DNA from: Edaphochlamys debaryana
Taxonomy: Eukaryota; Chlorophyta; Chlorophyceae; Chlamydomonadales
Assembly (NCBI GenBank): GCA_016858145.1
Contig: JAEHOE010000166.1
Span: forward strand, 62,001-126,000
Reading direction: 5' to 3'
DNA: 64,000 bases
Below, one piece after another: positions 45,794 through 56,162 of the stretch. The notes under the pieces are model-generated. The model saw only the letters and a program-made list of their open reading frames with translations, did not search any database and was not told the origin of the DNA. The position numbers and the translations under genes were made by a program. The first letter of the stretch is position 1; every line of letters starts with the position of its first letter.

Positions 45794-48700
45794 TCACGCC
45801 GAAGTCAGCTCCCCCGCCTCGTTCCACAGCTCCTCATAGCGCGCCTGCCGCGCGCTGCTACCCCGAATCAGGCATTTCAGTGCAAACAGCTCGGCGGCGA
45901 TCTCCTGGTCCCGCTCGTGCCCCATGCGCACTTCCTCGAAGATGTCCCTCAGACTCTCCTCGAGCTCCGCCCAGGACACCTGAACCTCGCTACCGCTTCC
46001 ATCCACCACTGCGGGTTGTGCAGCGGGCATGTTCCCAGCAGCCCGGGCCCCGCCCCTGCCGGCCTGGCCCCCGCCCGTGCCGGCCTGGCCCCCGCCCGTG
46101 CCGGCGTGGCCCCCGCCCGTGCCGGCCTGGCCCCCGCCCGTGCCGGCCTGGCCCCCGCCCGTGCCGGCCTGGCCCCCGCCCGTGCCGGCCTGGCCTCTGC
46201 CCCGCCCCCTTGCAGGGCCTTCACCCGTGGGCTCCCGGTTGTACTTCTCCTTGTACTGCGCGCACGCTGACTTCCAGGCCTTGCGCAAGTGCTCCGCCCG
46301 CGCCACCTGAGCGAGGTCGCGATCGTGGTGCCCAAGTGCGGCCACAAGGCCGTCGTACGACAGACCCGCATCCTCATCCAGGCGCGCGAAGAAGAAGGCG
46401 TTGAGTTTGCTCTGCGTGTTTGCAGGCACCCGCGCCTGCCGCTGTGGCTGTGGCTGTGGCGGACCAGCGGCGGCACCGGGCCCCGGGCGGACCGTAGGGC
46501 GCGCCTCGGCTGCAGCGGTGGGCTGCTGCTGGACGGGCAGAATCCCGTGTGCCCCCGCCCACAAGTCCTCCCCCCCCGTCGCCGCCGCCGTCGCCTCCTC
46601 CTCCGTCGCCGCCGCCTCCTCCGCCGCCGCCGCCTGCTCCGCCGCCCCCGCCTCCTCCTCGAGGTCCCCAGTGTCGTCCTCGTGGTCACCTGGCGGGCGG
46701 GGTGAGGCATCTCGCCTCCGGCGCTGGGGGGCCCTGCCCTCCCCCATGACGGGGTTGGCGGTGTCCGCGGGCACGTACTGGGGCCTACAAGGGGCATTGG
46801 AACAAATTGTCAGAACCGCAAACTTAGGTAACGGGGGTGGGGTTGAAGCGTTCCCCACCCTTCACACAACGTGCGCAGCGCCAGCCAGGCTTACAGGCAG
46901 TCCATTATGCTGTTGCGTGTTGCCGGTACGAGGATGAAGTCCTTGAGGACCTTGTTGAGGAAAGAGCGCTGGCTGTTTGACAGCCCGTCAGCTTCCAGCC
47001 CCTCAATGTGCAGGTGTGCGGCACCGGACTTGCCGCTGTTAGCGAACAGGAGGAAGGTGGCACGGTTGCACACTAGGGCTATCGAATCCACACGCTCTTT
47101 CAGCAGCGCAATGTTCCTGGAGCACTCTTGTACCTTGCAGGAGGGGGGGGGGGCGATGGGGAGAGACATGGAAGTCAGCACAGCGGGGTGGTCGCAGCGG
47201 TGCACTAGTTACATGGCTACACGTCACGTGTGCAAGTCAATAGGGACTTGCCTTGAACTGCTCCTCGAGACGCCACTGCTCGTAGGCGGGATCGCCTGGC
47301 TTGCTGTTCTTGGGCTCACCAAGCGGCTCCCCCCTCGCCCGCTTGCCTAGAATCCTGAGCCGCTCGGGTGCCATCCCGGCCTCCCTCTTAGCCAGTTCCT
47401 CCCTCGCACGTAGCACGGTCCGGTGGACCGGTTTCGGCTGTTGCTGCTGCCGCTGAGCCAGCTGTGCCTTGAGCCAGCTGTGCCTTGAGCACCGCGCCAG
47501 CAGCTGCGGGCCTGGCGGTGGCACGGTCCAGGGGTGCCGCGAGGGGCTGTCCGTGCGGGGCGCCGCCACGGTCCGTGAGCACGGCGCCAGCAGCTGAGGG
47601 CCCGGCGGTGGCACGGCCCTGGAGTGCCGCGAAGGGGTTGCCGGCGGGCGGGGCGGCAGCACCGCCCGTGGGCACGGCGCCAGCAGCTGAGGGCCGGGCG
47701 GCGGCACGGTCCAGGGGTGCCGCGAGGGGCTGTCCGTGCGGGGCGCCGCCACGGTCCGTGAGCACGGCGCCAGCAGCTGAGGGCCCGGCGGTGGCACGGC
47801 CCTGGAGTGCCGCGAAGGGGTTGCCGGCGGGCGGGGCGGCAGCGCCGCCCGTGGGCACGGCGCCAGCAGCTGAGGGCCGGGCGGCGGCACGGTCCAGGGG
47901 TGCCGCGAGGGGCTGTCCGTGCGGGGCGCCGCCACGGTCCGTGAGCACGGCGCCAGCAGCTGAGGGCCCGGCGGTGGCACGGCCCTGGAGTGCCGCGAAG
48001 GGGTTGCCGGCGGGCGGGGCGGCAGCACCGCCCGTGGGCACGGCGCCAGCAGCTGCGGGCCTGGCGGTGGCACGGCCCTGGAGTGCCGCGAAGGGGTTGC
48101 CGGCGGGCGGGGCGGCAGCACCGCCCGTGGGCACGGCGCCAGCAGCTGAGGGCCGGGCGGCGGCACGGTCCAGGGGTGCCGCGAGGGGCTGTCCGTGCGG
48201 GGCGCCGCCACGGTCCGTGAGCACGGCGCCAGCAGCTGAGGGCCCGGCGGTGGCACGGCCCTGGAGTGCCGCGAAGGGGTTGCCGGCGGGCGGGGCGGCA
48301 GCGCCGCCCGTGGGCACGGCGCCAGCAGCTGAGGGCCGGGCGGCGGCACGGTCCAGGGGTGCCGCGAGGGGCTGTCCGTGCGGGGCGCCGCCACGGTCCG
48401 TGAGCACGGCGCCAGCAGCTGAGGGCCCGGCGGTGGCACGGCCCTGGAGTGCCGCGAAGGGGTTGCCGGCGGGCGGGGCGGCAGCACCGCCCGTGGGCAC
48501 GGCGCCAGCAGCTGCGGGCCTGGCGGTGGCACGGCCCTGGAGTGCCGCGAAGGGGTTGCCGGCGGGCGGGGCGGCAGCACCGCCCGTGGGCACGGCGCCA
48601 GCAGCTGAGGGCCGGGCGGCGGCACGGTCCAGGGGTGCCGCGAGGGGCTGTCCGTGCGGGGCGCCGCCACGGTCCGTGAGCACGGCGCCAGCAGCTGAGG

Positions 48701-50350
48701 GCCCGGCGGTGGCACGGCCCTGGAGTGCCGCAAAGGGGTTGCCGGCGGGCGGGGCGGCAGCGCCGCCCGTGGGCACCGCGCCAGCAGCTGAGGGCCCAGC
48801 GGCGACGCGGTTAGCATGGAGAGCTGTGTGGATGGGGGACAGGCCTCGTAGGATCGCCTCAATGCTGGAGCCCTCCGGACTGCCGAGTGTTGGTATGGGC
48901 TGTGTAAAGAGACGATCGGGACTGCCAGCAGGGAAGATAATGTCGGAGTCTGAATCATCAATGACCCCGGTGCTTGCTGGACTTGGTCTGCTAATCCCGC
49001 CGGCGCCCCCAGCTAGCGTGCTGCCCAGGCTGAAGGGCGCTCCGAAGTGCGTCAGAGCGCCCGCGGCGGGGGCGTCGAGGCCAGCGTTCTGCAGGGAATG
49101 ACGGTGCAGCGACGCTGTGGTCAGTGCAGCTGCGGACGACTGGGCAACTGGAGGGGCATGAGGCCCGAGGAGGCCGCTGCTGCTCATGCTGCCGCCATGC
49201 ATACCCGCCGCCAAGCCGCTGAGCGCCGCAGAGCTCTGGCCGAGCAGGGCACTCGAGGGGAGGCGCCGGCTTAGGGTGGGTGCGCCAGATCCGAGGAGGC
49301 CGCTGCTGCTCATGCTGCCGCCGTGCATACCCGCCGCCAAGCCGCTGAGCGCCGCAGAGCTCTGGCCGAGCAGGGCACTCGAGGGGTGGGGCCGGCTCAG
49401 GAGCCGGCCCAGGAGCCCCCCGTTGAGCAGAGCGACTCGCTGACGCTGCCACTCCTCAAGGGCGGCAACTTCGGAGAGCTCACGGCAAGCTTCCGCCCGG
49501 CTGGCCTCCGAGACGCCCGCCTGTGTCCCCGCCTGACTAGCATCCCGGTCCGCAGCCTGGGCCTCCGCCTCGCCCCCGCCAATGGGTCCTGGCCTGGCCG
49601 CCGCGGACTGAGCCCCTTCCTGCTCGCTTGCCGCCGACACCTCTGGCTCAGCAGGGTGGCGAGGCAGAGCTGCGAGGGGAGCCTGGGGCGCCGAAGGGTC
49701 GGCTAGCATCAGCAGTCTGGGCGGCTGAGCACTGGCCTGGTCACCCCCATCTTGGCTTGGCTGGGGCGGGAGGCGCGACGGTGCGCCGTGACGGCCCTCA
49801 CACCGGCTCTGCCCCCCTGTTGATAGGCCTTTGGACCCCAGGTAGGGAGCTAGCGCCTTTGCAACGACGCCTGCAAGGCGAAGCTTGGATGCCCCAGCTT
49901 CAAAGAGCGCCACGGCTTCCAGCGAAGCTTCCGTGCTGAAGGACTTGTGCGCCTCACACAGCTCCTCCACGAGGGCTGCAGACAGCGTCTGCTGGACAAG
50001 GGACTCAAGCCCTTCAGCAGAGCGTGCGTTGGCGTGGCATGCCTGGGGGGGGGGATTGGACAGCACAGCAACTCGAATGAGAGTAGACGAGACGAGGGCA
50101 CGAGGGAGGGCACCTGTGTTACGTTCTGCGGGGTTTACCCCAGAGTGGGGCGTTGACTGTGTTTGGCACGCACACGCGACGCGTCAGCGCGCACCTCTGC
50201 CACCTTCCGGGCTGCCCGCTTGGACACAGCTGCGAATCGAAACGCATAGGTGCTGTGGCCGCGATTGCGTGTGAAGCTTTGCTCGTCGGCAAGCGGAGGG
50301 ATTGCACCCGCAAGCGCGCTGGTCACAGCGGAGCAAACCGCTTCGTCCAT
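45794..50350 (-). CDS. Companion gene of the KDZ element, unknown function, frameshifted in this copy
   Basis: Model: exon 50350-50195 (ATG, MDEAVCSAVTSALAGAIPPL), exon 50042-47252, exon 47133-46895, exon 46784-45794. The donor at 47251 is GC (AAG/GCAAGT, the ideal GC-type site). Exon 2 is 2,791 nt and breaks frame because of a perfect 16-bp tandem duplication at 47455-47486; without one copy the phases of all exons fit, giving about 1,390 aa. Contents in order: helical N terminus with Cys; DDSDSDIIFPAGS acidic patch; long Ala/Pro/Gly repeats (NPFAALQGRATA); a basic helical part (REELAKREAGMAPERLR); a folded-looking exon (ALVCNRATFLLFANSGKSG); Glu/Ala-rich stretch; LRKAWKSACAQYKEKYN, possibly Myb/SANT-like; QAGTGGG repeats; a C-terminal helix. 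No family is recognised. It may be a DNA-binding partner of the transposase, by analogy with two-gene elements. Confidence 0.6.
46048..46200 (-). repeat. 21-bp minisatellite coding QAGTGGG repeats
   Basis: About seven to eight in-frame copies of a 21-bp unit (GTGCCGGCCTGGCCCCCGCC on plus). On the minus strand each copy encodes the seven residues QAGTGGG, with one H variant. It lies inside the last exon of the companion gene. Confidence 0.9.
47455..47486 (-). repeat. 16-bp tandem duplication causing a frameshift
   Basis: GAGCCAGCTGTGCCTT occurs twice back to back. The reading frame upstream on the minus strand and the frame that continues to the next splice donor differ by exactly this 16-bp unit (16 mod 3 = 1). 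Confidence 0.85.
47487..48800 (-). repeat. Long in-frame minisatellite in the companion gene
   Basis: Alternating units of roughly 90 bp encode PSAAGAVPTGGAAAPPAG then NPFAALQGRATA, and PSAAGAVLTDRGG then APHGQPLAAPLDRAAAR. About 14 units in several higher-order arrangements are almost identical at base level. Plus-strand frames stay open through it as a by-product. Confidence 0.9.
49156..49394 (-). repeat. Direct repeat in the N-terminal half of the companion gene
   Basis: A unit of about 130 bp encoding SSALLGQSSAALSGLAAG and MHGGSMSSSGLLG occurs twice in a row (about 49159-49262 and 49294-49385) with few changes. Confidence 0.75.
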
Positions 50351-50547
50351 TCCTATAGTAGTATGCGTGGCATGGCCTGGTAGAAGAGCTCAGTCCAGGC
50401 TGTGGAGCTCGGTTCGGCGTCGGCGATTGCTCGCGACAGTTGCTTGCGACAGCTACGCTTGCTTAGTTTTGCTCGTTGCAAAAATTGCGCATTGCGCTGG
50501 GGCAACGGTCAAAGGACAGGAGCAGGAGGAGGAGAAGGAGCACGTCG

Positions 50548-50668
50548 GTCGTGCTCGCAGTTTCGTGCGGCAAGTACGCTAGGTCGCGATGTGGGATGTA
50601 GCGGTGTGTGCTATGTGACAGGACACTGCATGCGACCTATGGTGGTACGCGGTCAAGGTGTAACCCGT
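50548..50668 (+). repeat. Right terminal inverted repeat of the KDZ element
   Basis: Runs from CGGTCGTGCTCGCAG to the terminal GTGTAACCCGT and pairs with 39875-39998 in inverted orientation. Confidence 0.9.
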
Positions 50669-50770
50669 GATGAGAGTTCTCGGTCAACACAGAAGACTAG
50701 GACGATACGTCGGATGGGACCATCGGCCTCATGCCATCTATGGTCCTACGACCGGTGTGAGACCTAGCTG
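50669..50770 (+). repeat. 102-bp segment S, right flank of the KDZ element
   Basis: Identical to 39773-39874, the segment directly left of the element. It starts GATGAGAGTTCTCGG and ends GAGACCTAGCTG, after which unique DNA follows. Confidence 0.92.
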
Positions 50771-52271
50771 GCCCTCCTGCCCTCGGCTGCGTGCTGAGTC
50801 CCTGTGTCCTGTGTCCCGTGGCTTCCTAGCTAGATTCCCAAGTCCCAACAGCTTCCCGTCCCCTTCAGCTGCGCATAGCCGTATGCAGCGGCCCTTCGTC
50901 AACGGTACCAGAGTGTCGAACTGCTGCCTGGACGATGATGTGCATGTGGTGCCTTGCAGTGGGGGCAACACGATGCATGCAGCCCTGGCACCCACCAGTC
51001 TCTGAGCCTCAACAGCTTGAGCCTCCAGGTGCCAGGAGAGTAAGCCAACAGTACAGACCGCCCTCCAGGTGCCCTGAGGACCCCTGAACCCTTGCCCGCC
51101 CGTGCGCGCTGCCGGCTCGGCCACCGGGTTTCGTTCGTTGCGGATGCGTCAACAACAAGTATTCTAGAGGCCGGTGCAAGTCCAATAACTTAGGTCGAAG
51201 AGAATGGGCCTGAAAGGTCGAGGCCTCTGCTGAGGAAGTTGGCCCACCACAAGCAACTCCCTCCTCAACGGGACTACACCTGCAAGACATCATCTTAAAT
51301 GGCTCGCGCTAAACATCGCGAGGTAGCTGCGTCGCGTCGCAATGTGTGCCGAAACCTGGCCGAAACTGAAATTGCCACGTTCGCCAAGCGCTCACCGCGC
51401 TTGCACTGGACCCTGCATGCAACACGTGCCGCTGTGACACCGAAGGGCCTACGCAGTGCATGGCTTGGCTTGGATTCATTACGACGCCTGACGGCGCGAC
51501 GCGCGACCACGCGAGGGTCCTAAGCGCAGGCCTTAAGGCCTAAGCGCGCGGGATTACGTGTCAGCGGGATTACATTTGCTCCGCGCCATGGGGACTACCG
51601 ACCCCAACGCCCACCGCATTCGCTGTGCATGGGTCCATGCACACGCGGGCACGGGGGCCCTACCGCAACCCTCTCGCCCCCCGCCCTCGGCGCCTCCCCT
51701 GCCCCCCAGCTCCCGCGCATTGGGGCCGGGGCTCAGCCCCAAAATACAGCAAAAGCCCGTAAGTCAACACCACCCAAGGGCATCCCCTGCTGACGTTGCT
51801 TTGAGGGCCTTGCGAGCCTGCACCAAGGGCCCCAGCCGCCGGTTGACGAATGGTGCAAAGTACCCACAGGCGCACTAGCCTTGACAGAGCACAGTACCGT
51901 TGCTGTCACAGTATGGTTGCCGGCTGGGAGTTGAGGTAGGGTGCTGGAGGTTTGTGGTTGGTCTGCTGGTTGGTGCCGGAGGGTACGTCTGGGGTTGTGA
52001 CTAGGGTTGTGACACCAGGGTTTGCCTCGTGGGACACGTGGCATGAGCACCTGAGGTACGGCAATGAGCCCTTCCGATCGGGGAGACTTAGGCGAACGCC
52101 CAGCTTCCGACTGGCAAGTCGGAAGCACTGATACTACTACTTGCTGCGGATCTACTCTGCTGTGACTGTAACTACTAGAGTGTTGCTGCTCTGCTGCCTC
52201 CAGCGCCTACGGCGCAGTCTCTGTGCCATCCGACGACTTCCCGAGGAGCCTCCGCTCGACCCAGCTGCTGA
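50771..52271. other. Region between the two mobile elements; probable 5' LTR/leader of the retrotransposon in its right part
   Basis: About 1.5 kb without a supported exon. Because the Gag frame opens at 52272, the 5' LTR and leader should lie in the right part, roughly 51.9-52.27 kb. A TGTAA at 52166-52170 could be the LTR poly(A) signal. The LTR borders cannot be fixed because the 3' LTR is outside the window. Confidence 0.3.
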
Positions 52272-52292
52272 GCCTCGGCGCTGGTCCTAGAA

Positions 52293-55200
52293 GTGAGCCC
52301 AGGCACCGCCTGCGTCTTTGCTCGCCGATTTGCTTCCGACTTCTCTTTCGTCCGCTGGCGCCGCGCGCTACGGACTCCCAGACTTGATCGCTCCGGGCTC
52401 CGCCCGCGCTGCGATCTGGCTTCCAAGGAGTCTTCTAGGAAGTCCAAGCAACAGACTGCGTCTGGTGCTGATAGGCGTGGGCCCGCGGCCGCGCCTCTGC
52501 CGATTCCTCAGCTCACGCCTGTGTCCACGACCGCGAGTCGAGCTGCAGCGCGCGAGCTCCGTAGACAAGAAGAGCAGGAGGCTAATCTCCCGATCGATCG
52601 TTTGGCTGCCCTGCTGAACGCCCGAAACGCAGGTACTCCCATACGCTCGGCACCTGCAAGCCCAACTCGCGGACGAGGCCGCGCTGACCCGCGAGCGGCT
52701 ACAACTGCTCTTCGCGGCAACCCGCTATTTGAGCAAGACCCCACCGGCTCCGCCGGTGCTGGGCCGTCGAACTCCGGAGGCTCCGGTGAGCCTCAACATC
52801 GTCGCGCGCCTTCGGCTGACCTCGCGACTGAGCCAACCCGCAACGACGTTGCAGGCCCTTCTGGCTCCAACTCCGGTGGCAGCGCTGCTGGAGCGTCTTC
52901 GGGACCGGGCCCCGCCCGCGTTCCCTCTCCGCCAGCCCCGCGGCCCTCGGCTGCGGGGGCTCTACCTGCACTCGCCGAGGAGCTCGGGCATCGCCTGCCG
53001 GCACCGCCCGGCGCGCCTGGTGAGCAGCAAGATCTCGGCCCGGGCCCCGCCCCGGCCGGTCAAGCACAGCCTCCCCAGCCTGCGGCTGCGGGGGCTCTAG
53101 ACTTAGCACCTGCTGAGGAGGGCGACGGGGAGCAAACTCCTCCCGCCCCGGCGCTGCCTGCGCCGGCACCTGCTGCCCAGCTAGCTCCCCGGGCTCCGCC
53201 CAGGTGGAGCGAAGACGAAGACATGGGCGACCGCAACTGCCCCAGCTTCGATGCTAAGCCAACTTCCCTTCCCGCCTTCCTGCAGTCCGCTCGCCTGTTC
53301 GTCAAACAGTGGGCCATGAGCGACCGAGGCGACAACAAGGCCCTGATAGCCGAGCTCATCCTCGCGGGCATGGCCGGCGGGCTCACCAAGGATGGGGGCA
53401 ACAACCTCAACCTGGTCGTGCAAGGCTGGTGTGCGACCGAGGGCGCCGAGGCCCTGACTGAGCACAAGGACAAGTGGACCCTACTCCACGCCGGCGTCGC
53501 CAATCCCCCCGAGTACAAGGGCCAGGCCAAGCTCCCTGACCTCAAGCTCGACGCCTGCGAGTACCTGCTGGAGGCCCTGGCCAAGAAGTTCGGCCGCGAG
53601 GACCCCACGTCCAAGAAGAGCTACGACACCTTCGGCGTCGAGCCCCTCGAGGACCCCATGACGGCGGGCGCCCGCTTCCTCTCCATCGTCAGGCCCATCA
53701 GCGAGGCCAGCATCTCGAGGCGCGTCCGCACCGAGCGCTGGCTCCGGGCCGTCATGGAGTCGCACTGGGTCAAGGCCAGCTTCATGAATGACACCATCAA
53801 GGTCAGCTACCTGGGCAAGGAGGACAGCGACCCCACCGCCTGGGACCTCGCCAAGGCCATCGTCCGCTGCCACGAGATCTACAGTGCCTTCCGGGTCGAG
53901 CAGGAGGCCGCCGACAGCAAGGTCAAGGACCCCAAGAAGGTCAAGGCGTTCGCCACGTCTGCTGGCCCCGTCTCCGAGAGCACCAGCGCCCCCGGCGTGG
54001 GCTCGGCCGACATCGCCCGCCTCTCGTCGCAGATCGAGCGCATGGCCAACAGCGTCTCGGCTCTGGCCACGCACTCCGGTCGCCAGGACCACGGCAAGGG
54101 CTACGGCGGCCAGGCGGGCGGGCGCCAGCAGCAGCAGCAGTCGAGCGGCGGCAGCAAGCCCCGCTGGCCCAAGGCGGAGCCCGGCCCCGCCACCGGCTCC
54201 ACGGGCGACTGCTCCTTCTGCAACGCCAAGCACCACTCGGTGGACTTCTGCACGGCCAACGCCAAGGCCGGCAACCTGACGGCGCTGCCCGGCCACCCCA
54301 AGTCCATCAACATGGACAACGCCTGGGCGGACCTGGTCCACAAGAAGCCGGAGTACGCGGCGCTGCTCTCGGCGCCGCGCCAGCAGCAACCGCAGGGCGA
54401 CCGCCCCCGCAGGCAGGACTACGCCAAGCCCAAGGACAACAACCGAGGCAAGGGCAACCCGCAGCACGCGGCCTACGCTGCAGAGGCCTCGCCGTACCTG
54501 CAGTCCCAGGCTCCGCCTGCGGCGCTGCACTACGGCCAGGGTCCCGCGTCCTACAGCTACGGCTACGGCTACTCCACGCCGCCGCCCTCGTCGTACGGCC
54601 ACAGCTACGGCTACGGCCAGGGCCCTCAGGCTCCGCCTGCAGGTGCCTTCGCGTCCTCGGCCTCCTTCCGGGCCCCGGCGGCCCCGCCGCCCGGTGTGCC
54701 GCCGCCACCGTCCTGGCCCATGGGCTACGGGGCTCCCCCTTTCTCGCACCCACCGCCATCCTCGTACGCGCCGAGCTCGGCGTCCGCTCTGCACACGGAC
54801 GTCCTCTCGGTGGCCCAGCACCCGTACAACGGTACGTTCGTCACGTACGTAGAGTACGGCACCCCCGGCGCAGCCCTGGCCACGTCGGCTTCGGTCTCCC
54901 AGCTGGAGGGGGGTATGAGCGCGTGCAACAGCGTCGGCAGCTTCGCCAGCAAGGAGACCGGCCCCGCCGTGTCCCCGACTGGGCCGCCAACGCCAATCCA
55001 GGGCCAGACCGTGTGGCCGCCGCAGGCCCCCTCGACCGCGGCCTTCAACACCGCCAAGGAGCCTATGCCTGCCAGCTTCCGGCAGCTGCCCCCCGGGCCG
55101 CTGCCCAGCTCCATGCGCCTGCCGCCCGTGGAGCAGGTCTCCTTCTCGCACATGAAGGACGGCAGCTCTAACGTCCGCTTCGGCCCCATGGCGCCGGGCA

Positions 55201-56162
55201 AGACGGCGGCGGCGCTCGAGATCCTGGGCAAGATGATGGCCGAGCTGCTGGATCTGCTCAAGGCCCCCGAGGTGGTGCCCGAGGCCTCCGCCCTCGCCTG
55301 CTCATCTACGGCCGCCACCGCCGGCTCCAAGATGGAGGAGATCAAGCAGTACCTGAAGAGCGAGCTCGCCAGCTCCCTTCACTACGTCGACAACAGCGAC
55401 CCCAAGCGCGGCGCTGGCCTGCTCAAGGCCGACGGCACCCTGATCTTCCCTCCCGGCATCGGGCCAGACACCATGTGCAACACGGTGGGTCTGATGGTCC
55501 AGAGCTTGTACGAAAACCTCGGCGTCAAGCTGGAGCCCTGTAACGCCGGCGTCAAGTCCCTGCGCCAGAGCAGCCGACCCCTCGGCATCGCCCGCGTATG
55601 GAACGTCATCACGCCTGGCACCGCGTCCGAGCTGCGCGTCTGCGGGGACTTCCTGGTCGTCCCCGACGACTGGGCGGCCGGCCTCTTCACCATGCTGTGG
55701 GGCGGGCCGCTCTTCCACCAGTGCGGCATGCTGTACGACTACTACCCGCGCCCGCACCTCCGCTTCCGCTCCGGGCTGCACCAGGGCGACGAGACCATCA
55801 ACGGCCACGTGGCGCTGGTTCCGGCCCCGCCGGAGCTGGAAAAGGTAGCAGCCTCGCTCCGCGCCTGCTACGCCACGGCCCTGCTGCCCTCTGAGCCCTC
55901 GCCACCCCCGGTGGACGAGGCCGAGGCCTGGCTCAAGACCGTCTCCGTGCACATCCCCACCGTACGGTTCGATCCCAGCGACTGCGCTCGCCCGCTGGCG
56001 TCTGCGCTGGGGCTGAGCGACCGCCGCATTCGCATATGGGACTGGAGCCCCGCGGACGGCGCCAGCGTGGCCTTCGCCACCAGCCTCGACACTGCGGAGG
56101 AGCTGGACGAGGAGGAGATGCTCGTGTACGAGGACGAGGAGCTGGCGGAGGCTGACGCGTGA
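52293..56162 (+). CDS. gag: Retrotransposon Gag (capsid, zinc knuckle, protease-like C terminus)
   Basis: Open frame from 52272 to a TGA at 56160-56162 (1,289 codons from 52293). No in-frame ATG occurs before 53223 (MGDRNCPSFDAKP), although the preceding 310 codons (Ala/Ser/Pro/Gly-rich, RSGLRPRCD) look translated. The start is therefore uncertain: a lost ATG, a non-ATG start or splicing. The capsid-like part lies at about residues 311-560. A CCHC zinc knuckle (CSFCNAKHHSVDFC, CX2CX4HX4C) sits at 54210-54251, followed by a Pro/Tyr/Gly-rich region. The last about 250 residues (DGTLIFPPGIGPDTMCNTV ... GTASELRVCGDFLVVPDDW ... MLWGGPLF) have the layout of a retropepsin-like fold but lack the D-S/T-G catalytic triplet. 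The product forms the virus-like particle in the cytoplasm in this family. Confidence 0.85.
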   Translation: MSPGTACVFARRFASDFSFVRWRRALRTPRLDRSGLRPRCDLASKESSRKSKQQTASGADRRGPAAAPLPIPQLTPVSTTASRAAARELRRQEEQEANLPIDRLAALLNARNAGTPIRSAPASPTRGRGRADPRAATTALRGNPLFEQDPTGSAGAGPSNSGGSGEPQHRRAPSADLATEPTRNDVAGPSGSNSGGSAAGASSGPGPARVPSPPAPRPSAAGALPALAEELGHRLPAPPGAPGEQQDLGPGPAPAGQAQPPQPAAAGALDLAPAEEGDGEQTPPAPALPAPAPAAQLAPRAPPRWSEDEDMGDRNCPSFDAKPTSLPAFLQSARLFVKQWAMSDRGDNKALIAELILAGMAGGLTKDGGNNLNLVVQGWCATEGAEALTEHKDKWTLLHAGVANPPEYKGQAKLPDLKLDACEYLLEALAKKFGREDPTSKKSYDTFGVEPLEDPMTAGARFLSIVRPISEASISRRVRTERWLRAVMESHWVKASFMNDTIKVSYLGKEDSDPTAWDLAKAIVRCHEIYSAFRVEQEAADSKVKDPKKVKAFATSAGPVSESTSAPGVGSADIARLSSQIERMANSVSALATHSGRQDHGKGYGGQAGGRQQQQQSSGGSKPRWPKAEPGPATGSTGDCSFCNAKHHSVDFCTANAKAGNLTALPGHPKSINMDNAWADLVHKKPEYAALLSAPRQQQPQGDRPRRQDYAKPKDNNRGKGNPQHAAYAAEASPYLQSQAPPAALHYGQGPASYSYGYGYSTPPPSSYGHSYGYGQGPQAPPAGAFASSASFRAPAAPPPGVPPPPSWPMGYGAPPFSHPPPSSYAPSSASALHTDVLSVAQHPYNGTFVTYVEYGTPGAALATSASVSQLEGGMSACNSVGSFASKETGPAVSPTGPPTPIQGQTVWPPQAPSTAAFNTAKEPMPASFRQLPPGPLPSSMRLPPVEQVSFSHMKDGSSNVRFGPMAPGKTAAALEILGKMMAELLDLLKAPEVVPEASALACSSTAATAGSKMEEIKQYLKSELASSLHYVDNSDPKRGAGLLKADGTLIFPPGIGPDTMCNTVGLMVQSLYENLGVKLEPCNAGVKSLRQSSRPLGIARVWNVITPGTASELRVCGDFLVVPDDWAAGLFTMLWGGPLFHQCGMLYDYYPRPHLRFRSGLHQGDETINGHVALVPAPPELEKVAASLRACYATALLPSEPSPPPVDEAEAWLKTVSVHIPTVRFDPSDCARPLASALGLSDRRIRIWDWSPADGASVAFATSLDTAEELDEEEMLVYEDEELAEADA
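56160..56162 (+). other. In-frame UGA between Gag and Pol, candidate readthrough stop
   Basis: The Gag frame and the following Pol frame are the same (both positions divisible by 3), separated only by TGA followed by GGGGAG. The Pol frame has no ATG until 56908. This fits Gag-Pol made by stop-codon readthrough, as in some gammaretrovirus-like elements with a stop followed by G and a downstream structure. Confidence 0.55.

Larger units (their letters stand above)
39875..50668. mobile_element. KDZ/Zisupton-type DNA transposon, about 10.8 kb
   Basis: Bounded by terminal inverted repeats starting ACGGGTTACACCTTGACC at 39875 and ending with the reverse complement at 50668; the arms match over about 120 bp. 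Inside are a transposase gene with KDZ-type catalytic motifs and a cysteine cluster (plus strand) and a large gene of unknown function (minus strand) converging on it. The size and the two-gene structure fit an autonomous element. Identical 102-bp segments S flank it on both sides (39773-39874 and 50669-50770) instead of an ordinary short target duplication. Confidence 0.8.

Noticed and set aside
47485..49101. 538-codon plus-strand ORF of Ala/Gly repeats
   Set aside because: It is the antisense shadow of the in-frame minisatellite in the minus-strand companion gene.
51299..51523. Small basic ORF upstream of the retrotransposon
   Set aside because: No start context, splice structure or recognisable family; likely chance in GC-rich DNA.
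53481..55151. 556-codon minus-strand ORF across Gag
   Set aside because: A GC-rich antisense frame of the Gag gene, with Arg/Val/Gly-rich content and no domain.
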